Origin: Nitzschia sp. DOCU1
Lineage: Eukaryota > Bacillariophyta > Bacillariophyceae > Bacillariales > Bacillariaceae
Direction of reading: 5' to 3'
DNA: 64,000 nucleotides
NCBI GenBank assembly: GCA_951394045.1
Contig: OX595988.1
Span: 2,371,352-2,435,351 of the forward strand
The position numbers and the translations under genes are program-made. Below the pieces are notes generated by a model that was not told the origin of the DNA, made no database searches, and worked only from the letters and a program-made list of their open reading frames with translations. This document shows, in pieces, positions 38,201 to 48,648 of the stretch. Within the stretch, counting starts at the first letter, position 1, and each line of letters opens with the position of its first letter.

Positions 38201-41063
38201 AGGAATTCCCATGCTCAACCCCAGCCGCTGCAACCTAGAGCTCAACATTCAGTCACCCACGCAGGAGGAGCCGATCCGTATAAAAAGCCTCTCTGCATTC
38301 GAAAGCCACCGGACCCTTGGTGTGTGGACCTCCCCGAGTGGAAATATGAGAACGCAATTACAGAAAAGCCAGGCAAATAGTAAGCGCCATACCAAACGTA
38401 TTGGTTTCTGCACCAGTCCAAAGGAAGCCAGAACGTACTATCACAGTTTCTTCCAAACAAGCGTCGGATACACCAACTGTTGCACCTCCTTCACCGAAAA
38501 AGAGGCACGCTCAATCGAGAAAGACTTCACCTCGCGGGCACTGAATAAATGCGGTTTCAGCAAGCATTTAGAGGGAACGGTCACTTGGGCATTACCGAAA
38601 AGAGGAGGTGCGGGTTTCATGGGAATTAACACCGAACAAGGAGCAGCAAAGTGCATGACAGCAATCAAACTGTTACGAAGCAATGGGCAACCGGCCAAAG
38701 AATTCCGAATTTTACTCACCTGGATTCAAGCACAATCAGGCTTCCACTCCTCCATCATTTGCGATGATACCCGCACGGAACTACCCCATCTCCGAGCCAC
38801 TTGGATCCCATGTCTGCGAAGATTCCTGCATAAAAATGGCTTGAGATTACGCCTTGAACAGAATTTTTCCCCTCCCCCTCAACGAGAGCATGATATTTTC
38901 CTCATGGAATGGCTCCTCGCCAACCAACCACGACGATTTAAAGATGACGAAATACGGATGATTGCCACATGCAGGGAATTCCTCCAAGTTACAACGCTCG
39001 CAGAAATCGCAACAGTTGACGGGCTCTGCATCTCCATCACGGCTTGGAAAGGACCGGCAGAACCACCGAGACCAACGGAACGACGCCCCCACATGTTTAA
39101 TGTCATCCGCCGCCCCCCCCTTCGCGCATGGAATCTCTGGCGGAAAGCGCTCCTACCCTTGATCTTCAATCCAACAGAACGCCACCTACGAAATCCTCTC
39201 GGTACCTGGATTTGCAACGCTGCACAAACACGGGTAATCTGGCCAATCGTATACTCTCCTGCGGAGAACAAAATGTATGCCACCGACAACACCGGGAGAT
39301 ATTTCCGGTGTCAAGAAACGACACACCAGAGATTCGCAAGAACCGATACTGTCCAGACAGAACTCCCGGCTGACTGCGTTCCAGCTGCAACCACATCCAT
39401 CGCATTCCCGCAGCAAGTGTACCGCCTCGAACACTGGGACCCAATGACACCACCGCCAGCACAGAATGCCGAGGATGAGGAACTGATGACAACAATTCAA
39501 GCCATGGAAGACTGGGAACGCACCTTACTCACTTTCATCGTTACACATCATTCCACCGCAGCCCTGCGACAAATTTATGCCACCACCCAGGGCACTTGCG
39601 CATCCAATTGTTTCATCCGAGCAGAAACCGCCAGTTACGGATGGAAGTGGTGCGACCCCACCGGCAACCTGATCGCTCAATGCAGCGGACACGCCCCCGG
39701 TCTGAACCCAACCAGACTTCGGGCCCACGCATACGGATACTTGTCTTTCGCCCGCTTTTTACTCCTGCTAGAAAGGGAGAACAACCAGACGACAACCCAG
39801 CCACAGACCTTTTATGCTGACTGTCACGGATTGACAAAACGATTGGCTCAACACAGGAAATACCGTTTTGAGAATCCTAGCCAGACGCTGTGGGCCGAGT
39901 GGGACGTCACCAACATGCTCCATCAGTCCATCGAGACCCTACGAGGCAGAATACGGGAAGGACGGGCGGTGAATCATCAAGACGACCAAAGAGCATATGC
40001 CCCTCCACCATTACAAGCCCGCATCAACAGAGAAGCCTCAGTCCTCGCTGAACAATTTATTGGCGATCATCCCAACCCCGTCACATTCGCACATCAATTC
40101 CCTGCCGGCGGCTGCACTCTGGAAAACAGGAAAGGTACCATCACAGGGCAATATAAGATCGAAATCCGCGATGCAGCAACTTGGCCAAACCTGCAAGCAT
40201 ACCTATGCAAGCGATTTAACTGGGAACACCACCTCGCCGAACGCATTGACTGGGAAGCCATGGGAACAGCTCTTTCATCCCAGCGCAAGCACCAATCTAC
40301 CCTCGTAAAACATCTGACGAGACAAGCCCCTACAGGCCATATCGCGCACCGGAACGACAAACGCAAAGACCCATCCTGCTTCTCATGCACGACCGAAGCC
40401 TCAGAAGACAACAATCATGTCATCCGCTGCCCTTGCGACCGTACAGCCAAATGGAGAGCTGACTACCTTGCAGATATCCATAACAGCTTGAATCGCAAGA
40501 GTTTACACAGCGACCCCCGACTCCTAACCATTCTCCGGGAAGGCATGCGGCGATGGCTGGACAACATTGGGACCCCACTACCGATCACAGCCGAATACCC
40601 AGAAAGATACCACCCCCTGATCACGGAACAAAATCAGCTAGGATGGGACCAAGTCCTTCGCGGCCGACTATCCCTACATTGGCGCAGTCTCCAACAGGAG
40701 TATATCGTAGCATGTCGCATCAAAGGCACCAGCATCTCCGGACAAATTTGGACCCGAACGGTAGCAAAACATGCCATAGCGTGGTGGCTCAAAGCGTGGG
40801 AAGGACGGAATGACGACAGATTCGGAAACTCCCCGGAGACGAAGAAAGCACGACATCGAACGCAACTCCAGCGAGAACTCAACCTCCTTTACGAACAGAG
40901 GCCAAACATGCAAGAGGTCGACACGTACATATTCTCGGAGTCCGTCGAAGCACACATGGCAACCACTCCGGACGACAATCTTCCCCTTCAAAATTGGATC
41001 AATCTGAACAGCCCGGCCATACGGCGCAGCATCTTAGCTAACACCGCAACCCAAGCACCCTAA
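35289..41063 (+). CDS. LINE ORF2: endonuclease, reverse transcriptase, RNase H-like, zinc knuckle
   Basis: 1,924 residues. Endonuclease/exonuclease/phosphatase domain (~55-320) with SNIRGI, SEMN, GGDFNEE, RLDFIL and SDHRGMW, carrying the catalytic Asn, Glu, Asp and His. A Lys/Arg-rich helical linker follows (~430-520). The reverse transcriptase (~690-1000) has TYGSRPGRSAHDPV, AFDLDAASCYDR (first catalytic Asp), GTGQGSQNSP and GFVDDCSQR (FVDD). At ~1437-1517 an RNase H-like segment (SYGWKWCDPTGN..., LRAHAYGYLSF, FYADCHGL) keeps the last Asp but has His where RAE is usual. A Cys-Cys-His-Cys knuckle lies at ~1697-1714 (CFSC...HVIRC). The first two codons are both ATG. Confidence 0.95.
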   Translation: MMEEVESDTSNSDDDDNLNVNFTDWLDEYGSDNDERTWQDNEPYGDQIQPKLAGHTRVYFSNIRGIKDQAKWAHVCSAMSDINADVAGFSEMNVDTAQETIRLRLEKAARSSIPGQSILITSSTPDIAASDMKPGGTSLLTIGGGNCFRITSSYKDTMGRWAATRYQLDEGIKGLWVISVYQVCDGIIDPKSFTAARQQQAMILDPAIKPRQAFKKDLSEFIAKYPEDEFLIGGDFNEEVTSPEMANLIDNLHLYDLITARHGEAACPHTYIRGKKRLDFILGTEHVMQAMTTCGYESYGLRYQSDHRGMWMDIDTVLLFGSETTPMNIQEKRGLSAREPRDVLNWVTATAKYLNDHNMNERCQQLNARTILDNEFAEKFDRDMTKGSLWGEKQANKLRPKSHWSPAFAEAWARVFFYNQAWSFRRNRVKMQDVLTSIKLRYKLEDEIPAPRDINRRRKAAQRKLKKIRLKARELRREFLRLKAEAYARAQKVTDAAVLKKMQQSEAMSKVFQKIKRSDSSSTGAVDKLEIPRIQGTPPKECTDWRTTTIPEEIEEALLTRNQEHFGQAEGTPCTSAAMKESLGYRGNGPIAEPILEGQYEDVTLDTATSLFLKHLKRKGAANQVEAKITRQQFLSKIKNWPERTSTSPSKLHLGMYHALLKPCGLEPRDNQPNSAMFNKFIQNRDLIIDCRLAIINYALRWGYSFERWKDVENIMIRKDANNCRIHRLRVIHIYEADYNLILGIKWREALHHAEDERLLNEGTYGSRPGRSAHDPVLLEIFQNEIYRLSGKSGVAFDLDAASCYDRILAALASLSSQKYGMHHKVALVNAITLEEARFKLKTKLGASARFYKHTEDNPIHGTGQGSQNSPTIWLFVCSTLFDAFEETANGAVFESYDKKESITLYMVGFVDDCSQRVNDFRAHPQPPPEVLIEKMRQDAQHWNDLLWSSGGLLEASKCSYHLITTTTDHRGIPMLNPSRCNLELNIQSPTQEEPIRIKSLSAFESHRTLGVWTSPSGNMRTQLQKSQANSKRHTKRIGFCTSPKEARTYYHSFFQTSVGYTNCCTSFTEKEARSIEKDFTSRALNKCGFSKHLEGTVTWALPKRGGAGFMGINTEQGAAKCMTAIKLLRSNGQPAKEFRILLTWIQAQSGFHSSIICDDTRTELPHLRATWIPCLRRFLHKNGLRLRLEQNFSPPPQREHDIFLMEWLLANQPRRFKDDEIRMIATCREFLQVTTLAEIATVDGLCISITAWKGPAEPPRPTERRPHMFNVIRRPPLRAWNLWRKALLPLIFNPTERHLRNPLGTWICNAAQTRVIWPIVYSPAENKMYATDNTGRYFRCQETTHQRFARTDTVQTELPADCVPAATTSIAFPQQVYRLEHWDPMTPPPAQNAEDEELMTTIQAMEDWERTLLTFIVTHHSTAALRQIYATTQGTCASNCFIRAETASYGWKWCDPTGNLIAQCSGHAPGLNPTRLRAHAYGYLSFARFLLLLERENNQTTTQPQTFYADCHGLTKRLAQHRKYRFENPSQTLWAEWDVTNMLHQSIETLRGRIREGRAVNHQDDQRAYAPPPLQARINREASVLAEQFIGDHPNPVTFAHQFPAGGCTLENRKGTITGQYKIEIRDAATWPNLQAYLCKRFNWEHHLAERIDWEAMGTALSSQRKHQSTLVKHLTRQAPTGHIAHRNDKRKDPSCFSCTTEASEDNNHVIRCPCDRTAKWRADYLADIHNSLNRKSLHSDPRLLTILREGMRRWLDNIGTPLPITAEYPERYHPLITEQNQLGWDQVLRGRLSLHWRSLQQEYIVACRIKGTSISGQIWTRTVAKHAIAWWLKAWEGRNDDRFGNSPETKKARHRTQLQRELNLLYEQRPNMQEVDTYIFSESVEAHMATTPDDNLPLQNWINLNSPAIRRSILANTATQAP

Positions 41064-41268
41064 TATCACACAAACACAAAAATATATGAGAAACACAGAA
41101 AAAGAAAGAAAAGGAGTAATCCACCAAAAGCCCAGAAACACCAGAAAAGACCTACGAAACAAACAAAAAGAAAAAAAAATCCAAACAAAAACAAAACAAC
41201 AAAAAAAATGGGAGTAAAGATAGTTACAACCCTCGCGGATTCGTCCGCCGGGAACGCGGGTCGACCGC

Positions 41269-41288
41269 CACATCGGCATGCCGATGTG
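41269..41288. promoter_or_regulatory. 20-bp palindrome in the LINE 3' UTR
   Basis: CACATCGGCATGCCGATGTG is a perfect inverted repeat ending 41 bp before the 3' end of the element. In RNA it would form a stable stem-loop. Some LINEs need such a 3' stem-loop for recognition by their reverse transcriptase (established for stringent-type LINEs). That role is an inference here. Confidence 0.5.
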
Positions 41289-41329
41289 CGTGGAGCGGCA
41301 GCGTTTAACAAATAAGACCTCTTAACCCC

Positions 41330-41347
41330 TTGTAGTTTTCGCGAATC
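41330..41347 (+). repeat. Target-site duplicate, right side of the LINE
   Basis: The second perfect copy of TTGTAGTTTTCGCGAATC. It is followed by a T-rich run (TTTTTTTCGG), consistent with priming of reverse transcription at a T-rich nick on the other strand or with chance. Confidence 0.9.
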
Positions 41348-41570
41348 TTTTTTTCGGTCCTCTTTCAACCTTCGTCGGCCACCACGATGGCGGATTGCTT
41401 CCGTCAAGAAGCCTTCGCGGTGTTTGCTTCTTGAAAGATAGCTTTTCCGTCACCTAGCAGGATATTGTGATACATTCTGCTCTAGGCAGCAGGCTTGAGC
41501 GTAATTGAAGTCACCATACCCAAGTTTACGATTAGCCAAGCCGCGGTCATCGTGGATTTTAAAACGTACC

Positions 41571-42365
41571 ATGCTTACTTTTCGTCGGTGCAATGTCCTC
41601 ATTATCGGATTCTTGATGCAGCAAACTGTCGTCGGGTGGACGGCATCATTGGATCATCATCCCACTGCGGCGAGACGAGTCAGTGCGACTCGCTTATACA
41701 ACATCTTCTCGGATATTGGTGATGTTTTGAGCGGTGGAAAACTCGTCGACCAGACAGCCACGTCCCTTCCCTATGGCGACCCGCTGACAAGACCCTTTGA
41801 TGCACGACGTACACTGGCCATTCAGGAGCGAGCCATTTCTTTCACGGGTGAAGACTTTGACATTTTTGATCTGGATGGCAACCGTCCGTATTGTCGGGTT
41901 CGTGGGGCCATGCTGCACTTGCCGGGTAAAGACAAGATGAAAATCACGTGCGATGGAAGGCTGTGTGCCACTTTGGACCGAAAACTTGTGGCGTTGACTT
42001 CGACCTACGACATCTGCAGAGCCTCGGGAGAAAAGATTGGATGGCTCGAAAAGGCGGCAATCGCATTGACAGATACATTTGAGTTTCATGCGCAGCAAGA
42101 AGGTGGTTTTGGACCGTTCAAGCCACCGGCGGCGTTCAAGCTGGAAGGCGACTTTTTAGATAGAAGGTTTGTCATGAAGAATTCCAAAGGAGAGGTGGTC
42201 GCCAAGGTTAGCAAGGACCAAATTATTGAGTTTGATCAATTCAATCATTATCAAGTAGAACTTGCAGCTGGAATGGATCCTATCTTAGTGGTCGCCTGTG
42301 CTTGCGCTATTGACGAAGAATTCGACGAAGAGCATAAAAAGCGAAGAGAACAAGAGAAACAATAA
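41571..42365 (+). CDS. LURP-one-related (Tubby-like fold) protein
   Basis: 264 residues from ATG 41571; the frame is open 22 codons further up without an ATG. The N-terminus is a likely signal peptide or membrane anchor (MLTFRRCNVLIIGFLMQQTVVGWTA). The body has the LOR pattern: RTLAIQERAISFTGEDFDIFDLDGNRPYCRVRG, MLHLPGKDKMKITCDGRLCATLDRKLVAL, YDIC, then a second half with FKLEGDFLDRRFVMKNSKGEVVAKVSKD. The fold is a 12-stranded barrel around a helix. The last hydrophobic strand-helix (DPILVVACACAIDEEF) matches the scramblase/Tubby-type C-terminal helix. Its function is unclear; plant members act in defence. It ends 23 bp from the stop of the convergent gene. Confidence 0.85.
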   Translation: MLTFRRCNVLIIGFLMQQTVVGWTASLDHHPTAARRVSATRLYNIFSDIGDVLSGGKLVDQTATSLPYGDPLTRPFDARRTLAIQERAISFTGEDFDIFDLDGNRPYCRVRGAMLHLPGKDKMKITCDGRLCATLDRKLVALTSTYDICRASGEKIGWLEKAAIALTDTFEFHAQQEGGFGPFKPPAAFKLEGDFLDRRFVMKNSKGEVVAKVSKDQIIEFDQFNHYQVELAAGMDPILVVACACAIDEEFDEEHKKRREQEKQ

Positions 42366-42388
42366 TGATTTTAGCCAACAATCGTGTC

Positions 42389-45300
42389 TTATTTCTTTTC
42401 ATTGTTCGTTTTCTCCAACGATCCATTGGGCTTGTTGGAGTATTTAATAAAGCCAAAACGAGCATTCACTTCCACCCAAGGGAAGATGTGTCTGTCCTTG
42501 GCGCAGTCGAAGGACGCCATCTGCGCATCTCGTGGAGTGGCAATGAAATCGACCTCCTCGTTCAATGGGCTCCAATGGTGAGTTCTTTGGATTGAGCCTT
42601 GACCGACGTCACACTTCTCCAAGATTCGACCGTTTCGGTTGTGGTGGTATACAGGGTGCCCGACAGCATCAAAGACATGGACCTGTGAGTCATGAAGTGC
42701 CGAACCGCTCTGCTTTGTGAGCTGGTTGGTAAGCATTTCCAATGCCTCGGGTGTTGTGTGTTCTTCCAGTACGCCCCGAATCGTACAAGTAGGCACATGC
42801 GCCAAATGTTGAGACTCTCTCCAAAAGGCTCGGCACCCGTCCGATAGGAATGACTGGGCCCCGCCCATCATTTTGTGAAATTGTGGTGAGTCCAGACCTG
42901 AGGTCAACGCCTCAAGAAAAGCCGATTGTAAAGCTCTGCTGAAATAACCTTGCTGGTATTTGAAGAAGTCTTCGACCTGTACAATCAGCCTTTGCACCTT
43001 CTTGTCCATTGCTGGGCCATGAATGGAGGCATTGGCGGCAGAAAATAGGAGCTGGCGAGAGACAAGCCCGGTGCCGTCGGAAACTTCCTGCTGTTGATCT
43101 GGAGTACCGGAGTAAAGTAAGGTTTCTGCCATTAGAGCGTTGGCGCACCCCTGCGAATAGCCTAGAAGCCCATATGGAACATTCAGCTCCCGAGCATGTT
43201 CGATCGCCTCGATGATCTTACTGGCATTATATTCAAAAGAACGGACCGTTGCAGTGTCGGCACGGATACTCTTGACGCCACGCTCCTTTTCTAAACGATC
43301 CATTGCAGTATGAAGCTCCTTGCCTTTCTTTCCTTCTGTGATCACCCCCATAGCTGAAACGATGGTGAAATCATAGTGACCAGGAGGATTAGGAATCAAC
43401 ATTCGAACGAGTGGATCGTCCTTTAAGCGTTCGCGGTCTTTTGGCTCGTATATGATGGCATCGATGATTGCTTCGACAATCGTTTGCTCGCTGTGACGTT
43501 CTGGTTCGAGAAAGAGTCGATCGACACCAATCATCCCGTCGTGCTCGCCTTTGGCGAGTTTCAATGGTGCAAGCACAATATCAAGGATATTCAACCCATG
43601 ATGCTCGTCCTCGGTTCCTTCCGAATCGCTTTCATCCCTTCGGGGCGCACCAAATCGGGCCCCACGGCGAAGGCAATGCAGCCAATAGCGAACATTGTCA
43701 TCATCTCGAATCACGTTGTCATAGATCGATTTGATCATCAAGGCATCGTAGTTTCGTCGGTAAAAATCCCTAAACCATCCTGCATGAAATGCCAGCTTAT
43801 CGATGTCTCGTACTTTAGCGCACGCATTAAATGCTGCCCTGTACGCGGCGAGCGCTTCGGAGTACCGTGGAGTGTTCTTAAACGCCTTGTTTCCGGAGAC
43901 CAGCGAGCCGAGAATCTCTCTTCCTTTCGAGTCGGCGACGTCAATGGCGTTTCTAGCGGCCGCGACAGCTTCAGTAATCTTTGTCGAGTGTTGTCCACTA
44001 TCGCCGAATTCAAGGCCTGAATTGCTCATCAATTCTTTGGGTTCCGGAATAGGGTCAGATTCCACGTTGTGGCGTACTCTTTGGACATGAGCCTTCAGAG
44101 CCATATAGCACTCAGCGTCTTCCAGAATGTTGTTTGCCAGCCCAAAAATTGCGTCATAGTATGACTGCCTCGCCCACCTACCACCAGCCATGTAGTCGTC
44201 CCTCTTCGGCACTTTCAAGCCCGGCAGCTACGAAAAACATTGAGTACAAGTGGAAAGAGAAAATTCATTTCAAAAATGCAAACACGTACCCAGGATTCCA
44301 AAAGTGCATGCATATCAAGTCGGTGAATTGGCCTGAATGAGGTCTGATCAAGCTCAAGCATTGCCAGAAGCGCCGAAGTCAGTTGTCGAGGACTGCCTTG
44401 GCCACCTGGAGACCCAATTTCCGCCAGCACGGCAACTGCAAAGGATTTCGGCTGGCTTGCAACAAGATCTAGAAGCATTCGTTGATTCAACTGAACCACC
44501 GATGATCCTTTCATGACCGATGTCAATCCTGCCTGAAGGAGGATTGCGACGTCAGCGGGGCCAAGCAAACAGTCCCCCAATTCATACTGATCCGAGCTGC
44601 CAAGATTCATTGAAGTACTGTTTTTCGGCGAAGGCTGGCGGCCTCGTGCTTTTGCGACGTTGTTGAGAGACGCCACTCTACCTGCAGCAGACAGCGGCAC
44701 GTTCGTAGACCCATCTTCCAGGACGGATTCCAAGGTAGGATCTCGAAGGGCTGCGCGGCGTTGTCGCAGCGAAGCCAAGGTCGATGGTCGATTGGAGTAG
44801 TTGAGGCCAAGGCGTCTGCCTGCCTGGGAAACTTTTGACTGGTGGGCGACCGATGGTTGAGTGGCACGCAAGCTCGCCCTCGTTGCTTCTCCCAAGAAAA
44901 CCGAGACAAGGAAACTCTGCGGCAGAAATGACAGCCCACCATAGCTCTCAGCGATATCGAAAACCCGCTTCTTGACGGAATACACATAGCGAAGCCTCTT
45001 GAGATCAGAAGGCATCCAGTCCTTGGACGATCTGACTTTCAAAAAGTACTCGATTTGGTGGAAGCTTAAATAAGGCGCCAACCTTCCAACGAGATTCGAA
45101 AAATTTCTATCGAGCGACAAGTGTGGGCGATCATGAATCTGTTCGTAGAGCTGAGAGGCAGAAGGGATGTCTCGAAACCTCTCCAGATGGTGCTCAAGTT
45201 CTGCAAGAGGGGTCACATTGTTCTCGACGTATGGAGGAGGGACAGTCATTGGGGAAAACATGGTCTCGAGCCACCTGACTGCTCTGTCGATTTCTGGGGT

Positions 45301-48300
45301 CCAATCATCATAGAAGTCGCAGTGCTTCTGAATGAGCTCCTTCACTGTCACAACATCGAGGCCATCACCTGCCACAACGCGTTTAATCACTGGAAGGACA
45401 ACACCTACTTCGCTCAAATCATCGCACAAAAGCAGCGAAATTAGTCGAGCCATTCGATGCCCCGGAATAATGTGCTTGGGATCCGACACCCCTTCCTGAT
45501 CCAGAATATCTTTCAAGCGCCAGACTTGATTCATCACGTACGTGGCGACCTTATGCGCGTCCCTATTGATCAGCTTGATCACCTGTAGCAACTTGTTCAT
45601 TGTTCGTTTGTCATGAATGACATCAATCAACCTTTCGGGGGACTCGTCGGGAGAGACTAGGGCATTAAAAAATTTCCAATCGTACAACCCCTCCTTGTCC
45701 TCACGGACTGTGGCAGCCTTGGTAATGTTGATGCCTCCCACAGGCGAGACGTGAAAATTGAGGCGCCCTTGTCGGAGTGGAGCAATCAAGAGGGTGACTT
45801 GCTCTTTCTTCTCGTGCATGACGTTCTCTGGGTTCAATCCAATGTCAGTCACTTGAAGAATGGGACTTAGTCCTTGGAAATCCCAACTCAGTTCGCAACT
45901 GGAGCGGCCTTCCATCGTCATATCCACTATGCTCTCGACCACCTTTACTTTTACCGTTGTTTCGGTCGGGATGATGACGCGCCGATGGCCCAGCGAGGTC
46001 ATTGATTCCTTTATCCTCACGTTCAGTGCAGAGCCGGAACAATCAATCTCGTATGCTTCCAGTGGGTTGAACATGTTCGGGCCAATCGTGGAAAACGACG
46101 GAAGCATCTTCTGCGGCCTCAAATGACACCTAATGCTCCCGCCGACCTTTGCCGAAGTAAGAGCACGCAACTTGGTCCCTTCAAAAATGTCAAGTTCCGG
46201 GAAATCTTTTACTATTGTCTCCGAGTTCAGCACAATGGATTGAAAGCCGAAATCTGCAACGAGTTTTATCCCTTCTGAGACCGGCTTTTCGTCTGGTTCA
46301 CCGTCACTGTCGTCGATAGAGAGACCGGTGGCTACTGTCTCAGTCAAGCTTCCCTTGTCATCCTGGATACCGCCCAGGAAACGCATCATGATCCTACCTC
46401 CTTCCATCTCAGGTAGGCTCCTTGTTTGTCCATCGTCTGTGTAAGAGTTACTTTCGGGTGGGATGTACGAGTTTTGAATGCCGGCGGTGATATCAATCGC
46501 TGGTAAATGGCGGAGGATATTTCGTTTCCGTCTCCGCTCTTTTGGATCCATAACCGCATGCTGCCGTGCGGTGACAGATCCAAAGGCGTAAATTGACTCG
46601 AGGATCGTAGTGACCATGCTACCTCCGTTCAACATGGGGTGGTTAGCTCCAACCGAAAAGGTCACGGCATCCACTTTGGACTCCTCCGAAATGTCAAATG
46701 CATAATCATACTGCAACATGCGATACTCCTTGTGAAACGACTCAGATTCCTCGGGAAATAATAGAATTGATGCCACTGAGGGAATTTCGGCCGCCCCGGC
46801 CAGGGCAGCCCGGTGAGCAAAAGAAGCTGCGCGGCGGAACTTCGATGGAGTCGTGTCGCCCTTGATATTTTTGCCAGCCTTCCACACCGCAAAACTTCCC
46901 CGAGTCTTGAAGGCGCTGTGCGCGAGCAGAGGTGAGGCGGGGTCATCGTGATGAAAAGAGCAATCCAGCAGATGAAAGGTCAATTTGTCCTCCTTCATGG
47001 AACCCTTGGCCGAAAAGTTCATTTTCCAAGGGACGAGCGCGTTAGCATCGTAGGGTTGAAAGTTGGTGGCGCGGTAGCCTCCGCGGGGACGCAGATCATT
47101 CCCGCTCTGATCATTTGTTGTCCAGGATGACATGGATGCTCCCGAGTTGGGGATCTTGTGGTTTGAATCGTGGAAAACTGATGAATCAGGGAAGGCGCTG
47201 GACGAATTTGTGTGGGGAATTCCTTCAGCGGGTTCTAGGCGGCTGCGTCCCGCTCCGGGGTCTCTTCCATGCAAGATCTCCAAGCCCAAAGAAACGCCAC
47301 CAGATAACGTCAAATCAATTCCCACTGCGGGAGGAGTTGCCACAAGCTCTGCTTGGGTCGACCACGTATCCACCGTGTCGAGTAGGGCCAGGGCGATCCT
47401 CTCCTCAGCGATGTTTTCACGCTTGATGCGGGCTGTCGCCAGTGGTTGCTTGGACATGAGGTATTCCAACAAGGCATGGGGCTGCGGAATGATGAACGTG
47501 GGTAGGATAACACTGATGAAGGGAATTGGAATCCAGCCGAACAGTAAGACGTGTCCTGAAAAGGCAAGGGACAAACGCCACTCTGGCGTAGTCACTCCAT
47601 CCAAGGAAGTTCTGCCCTTATACAAGGGTGTAATTCGAACCTTGCTCAAGTGAATTTGTAAATAGCTTTCAATCACCCAGAGGACTTTCTCGATGATGGA
47701 GGAGACCGTAGCAACCGTGTCAATCAAGTACCGTATAGCTTGAATTCGTCGAAGTCGAGGAACTACCGAGTTATCTTCAAAGAGTGTCGGAATGTGGATA
47801 AGTGTCGGTGCCACATTTATCAGTGGCAACGGAGGCTCGAAGGTCAGCGACGCTTGTTTGACCATGGGGCGGGACCGAGTTTCGGTGGGAATTGTAACAT
47901 CCAAGTCCTGGGCCGACGAAAATCCATCACTCCCTACTGTGGCGATCGCTGATAGCTTGATTCCTTGGGGAGGAATGTCGACCGTGAACTGGGGTCGCGT
48001 CGGATCTTTATCTAAGGGAATTTCATGCCGCCCTGGTTGCATTTTCACGCTGGCTTCGGCACGCACGCCGTGAATCAGATCCGCAGTCAAGTGATCCAGG
48101 AGCATTTCCGTCTGCGACGAACTTAGTAGGGGCGCAAAGGAATCTGGCAAATCAAAGGATCCTGTCGCACCCGGAGTAACGTCCTCGTCGTCCGTCGTTC
48201 CGACCGACCCTGATGCCGACCGTCGGTGAGGAGGCGAGGATGGCGCTGAGTGCTGGTCTGGAACATTGAGCATAAAGTCTTTAACAGTTTCGATGACAGG

Positions 48301-48648
48301 ATCCAAACCAGTAAACTCCACTGAAGAGGTTGAGTTTAATATCGAAGACATAGCTCTTGTTGCCAAACGAGCTGTATTAGATGAGATAGATTGCGTATCC
48401 GTTTGATTATTCGAAGTGGCACCATCGTCTGGTTTGAACAAAATCGACAACGCTGGACGCCTGGGGAGCTTTTTCAACGGGACAGGCGGGGGTCTCGAAA
48501 ATATTCGAAGCTGAAAGATCGAAAGTGCAATCAACAGAGCGATTGCCGCCACAAGGTACGTATCAGCATTCCGGACGTCTTCTAGTAGGATCATCGATGC
48601 GTAGGCATCAAAAGGCGGCGGCAAATAATTATGAGGCAGATAACTCAT
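42389..48648 (-). CDS. Very large membrane-anchored alpha/beta-hydrolase-like protein
   Basis: Two exons on the minus strand, 48648-44290 and 44227-42389. The 61-bp intron has a GTACGT donor and CGTAG acceptor in phase 0; 2,065 residues. An N-terminal hydrophobic span (~30-48, YLVAAIALLIALSIFQL) anchors it. Residues ~60-1450 form a long beta-rich region I do not recognise, with several amphipathic and hydrophobic stretches (HVLLFGWIPIPFISVILPTFIIP) that recall lipid-handling barrels. The last ~450 residues look like an alpha/beta hydrolase: YDFTIVSAMGVITEG strand, nucleophile elbow LLGYSQGCANA, and a late VHVFDAVGHPVYHH segment that could carry the Asp and His. A membrane esterase or lipase role is an inference. 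The TTG-initiated extension to 48747 was not used. Confidence 0.8.

Larger units (their letters stand above)
33228..41329 (+). mobile_element. Full-length non-LTR retrotransposon (LINE), 8,102 bp
   Basis: Bounded by perfect 18-bp target duplicates. It has a ~154-bp 5' UTR, ORF1 (33382-35292), ORF2 (35289-41063) and a ~266-bp 3' UTR that is A-rich near its start and carries a 20-bp palindrome near its end. It does not end in poly(A). ORF2 has an apurinic-type endonuclease, reverse transcriptase, RNase H-like domain and C-terminal zinc knuckle. Both ORFs are uninterrupted, so the copy may be competent. It lies between the protein kinase and the LURP-one-related gene. Confidence 0.95.
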
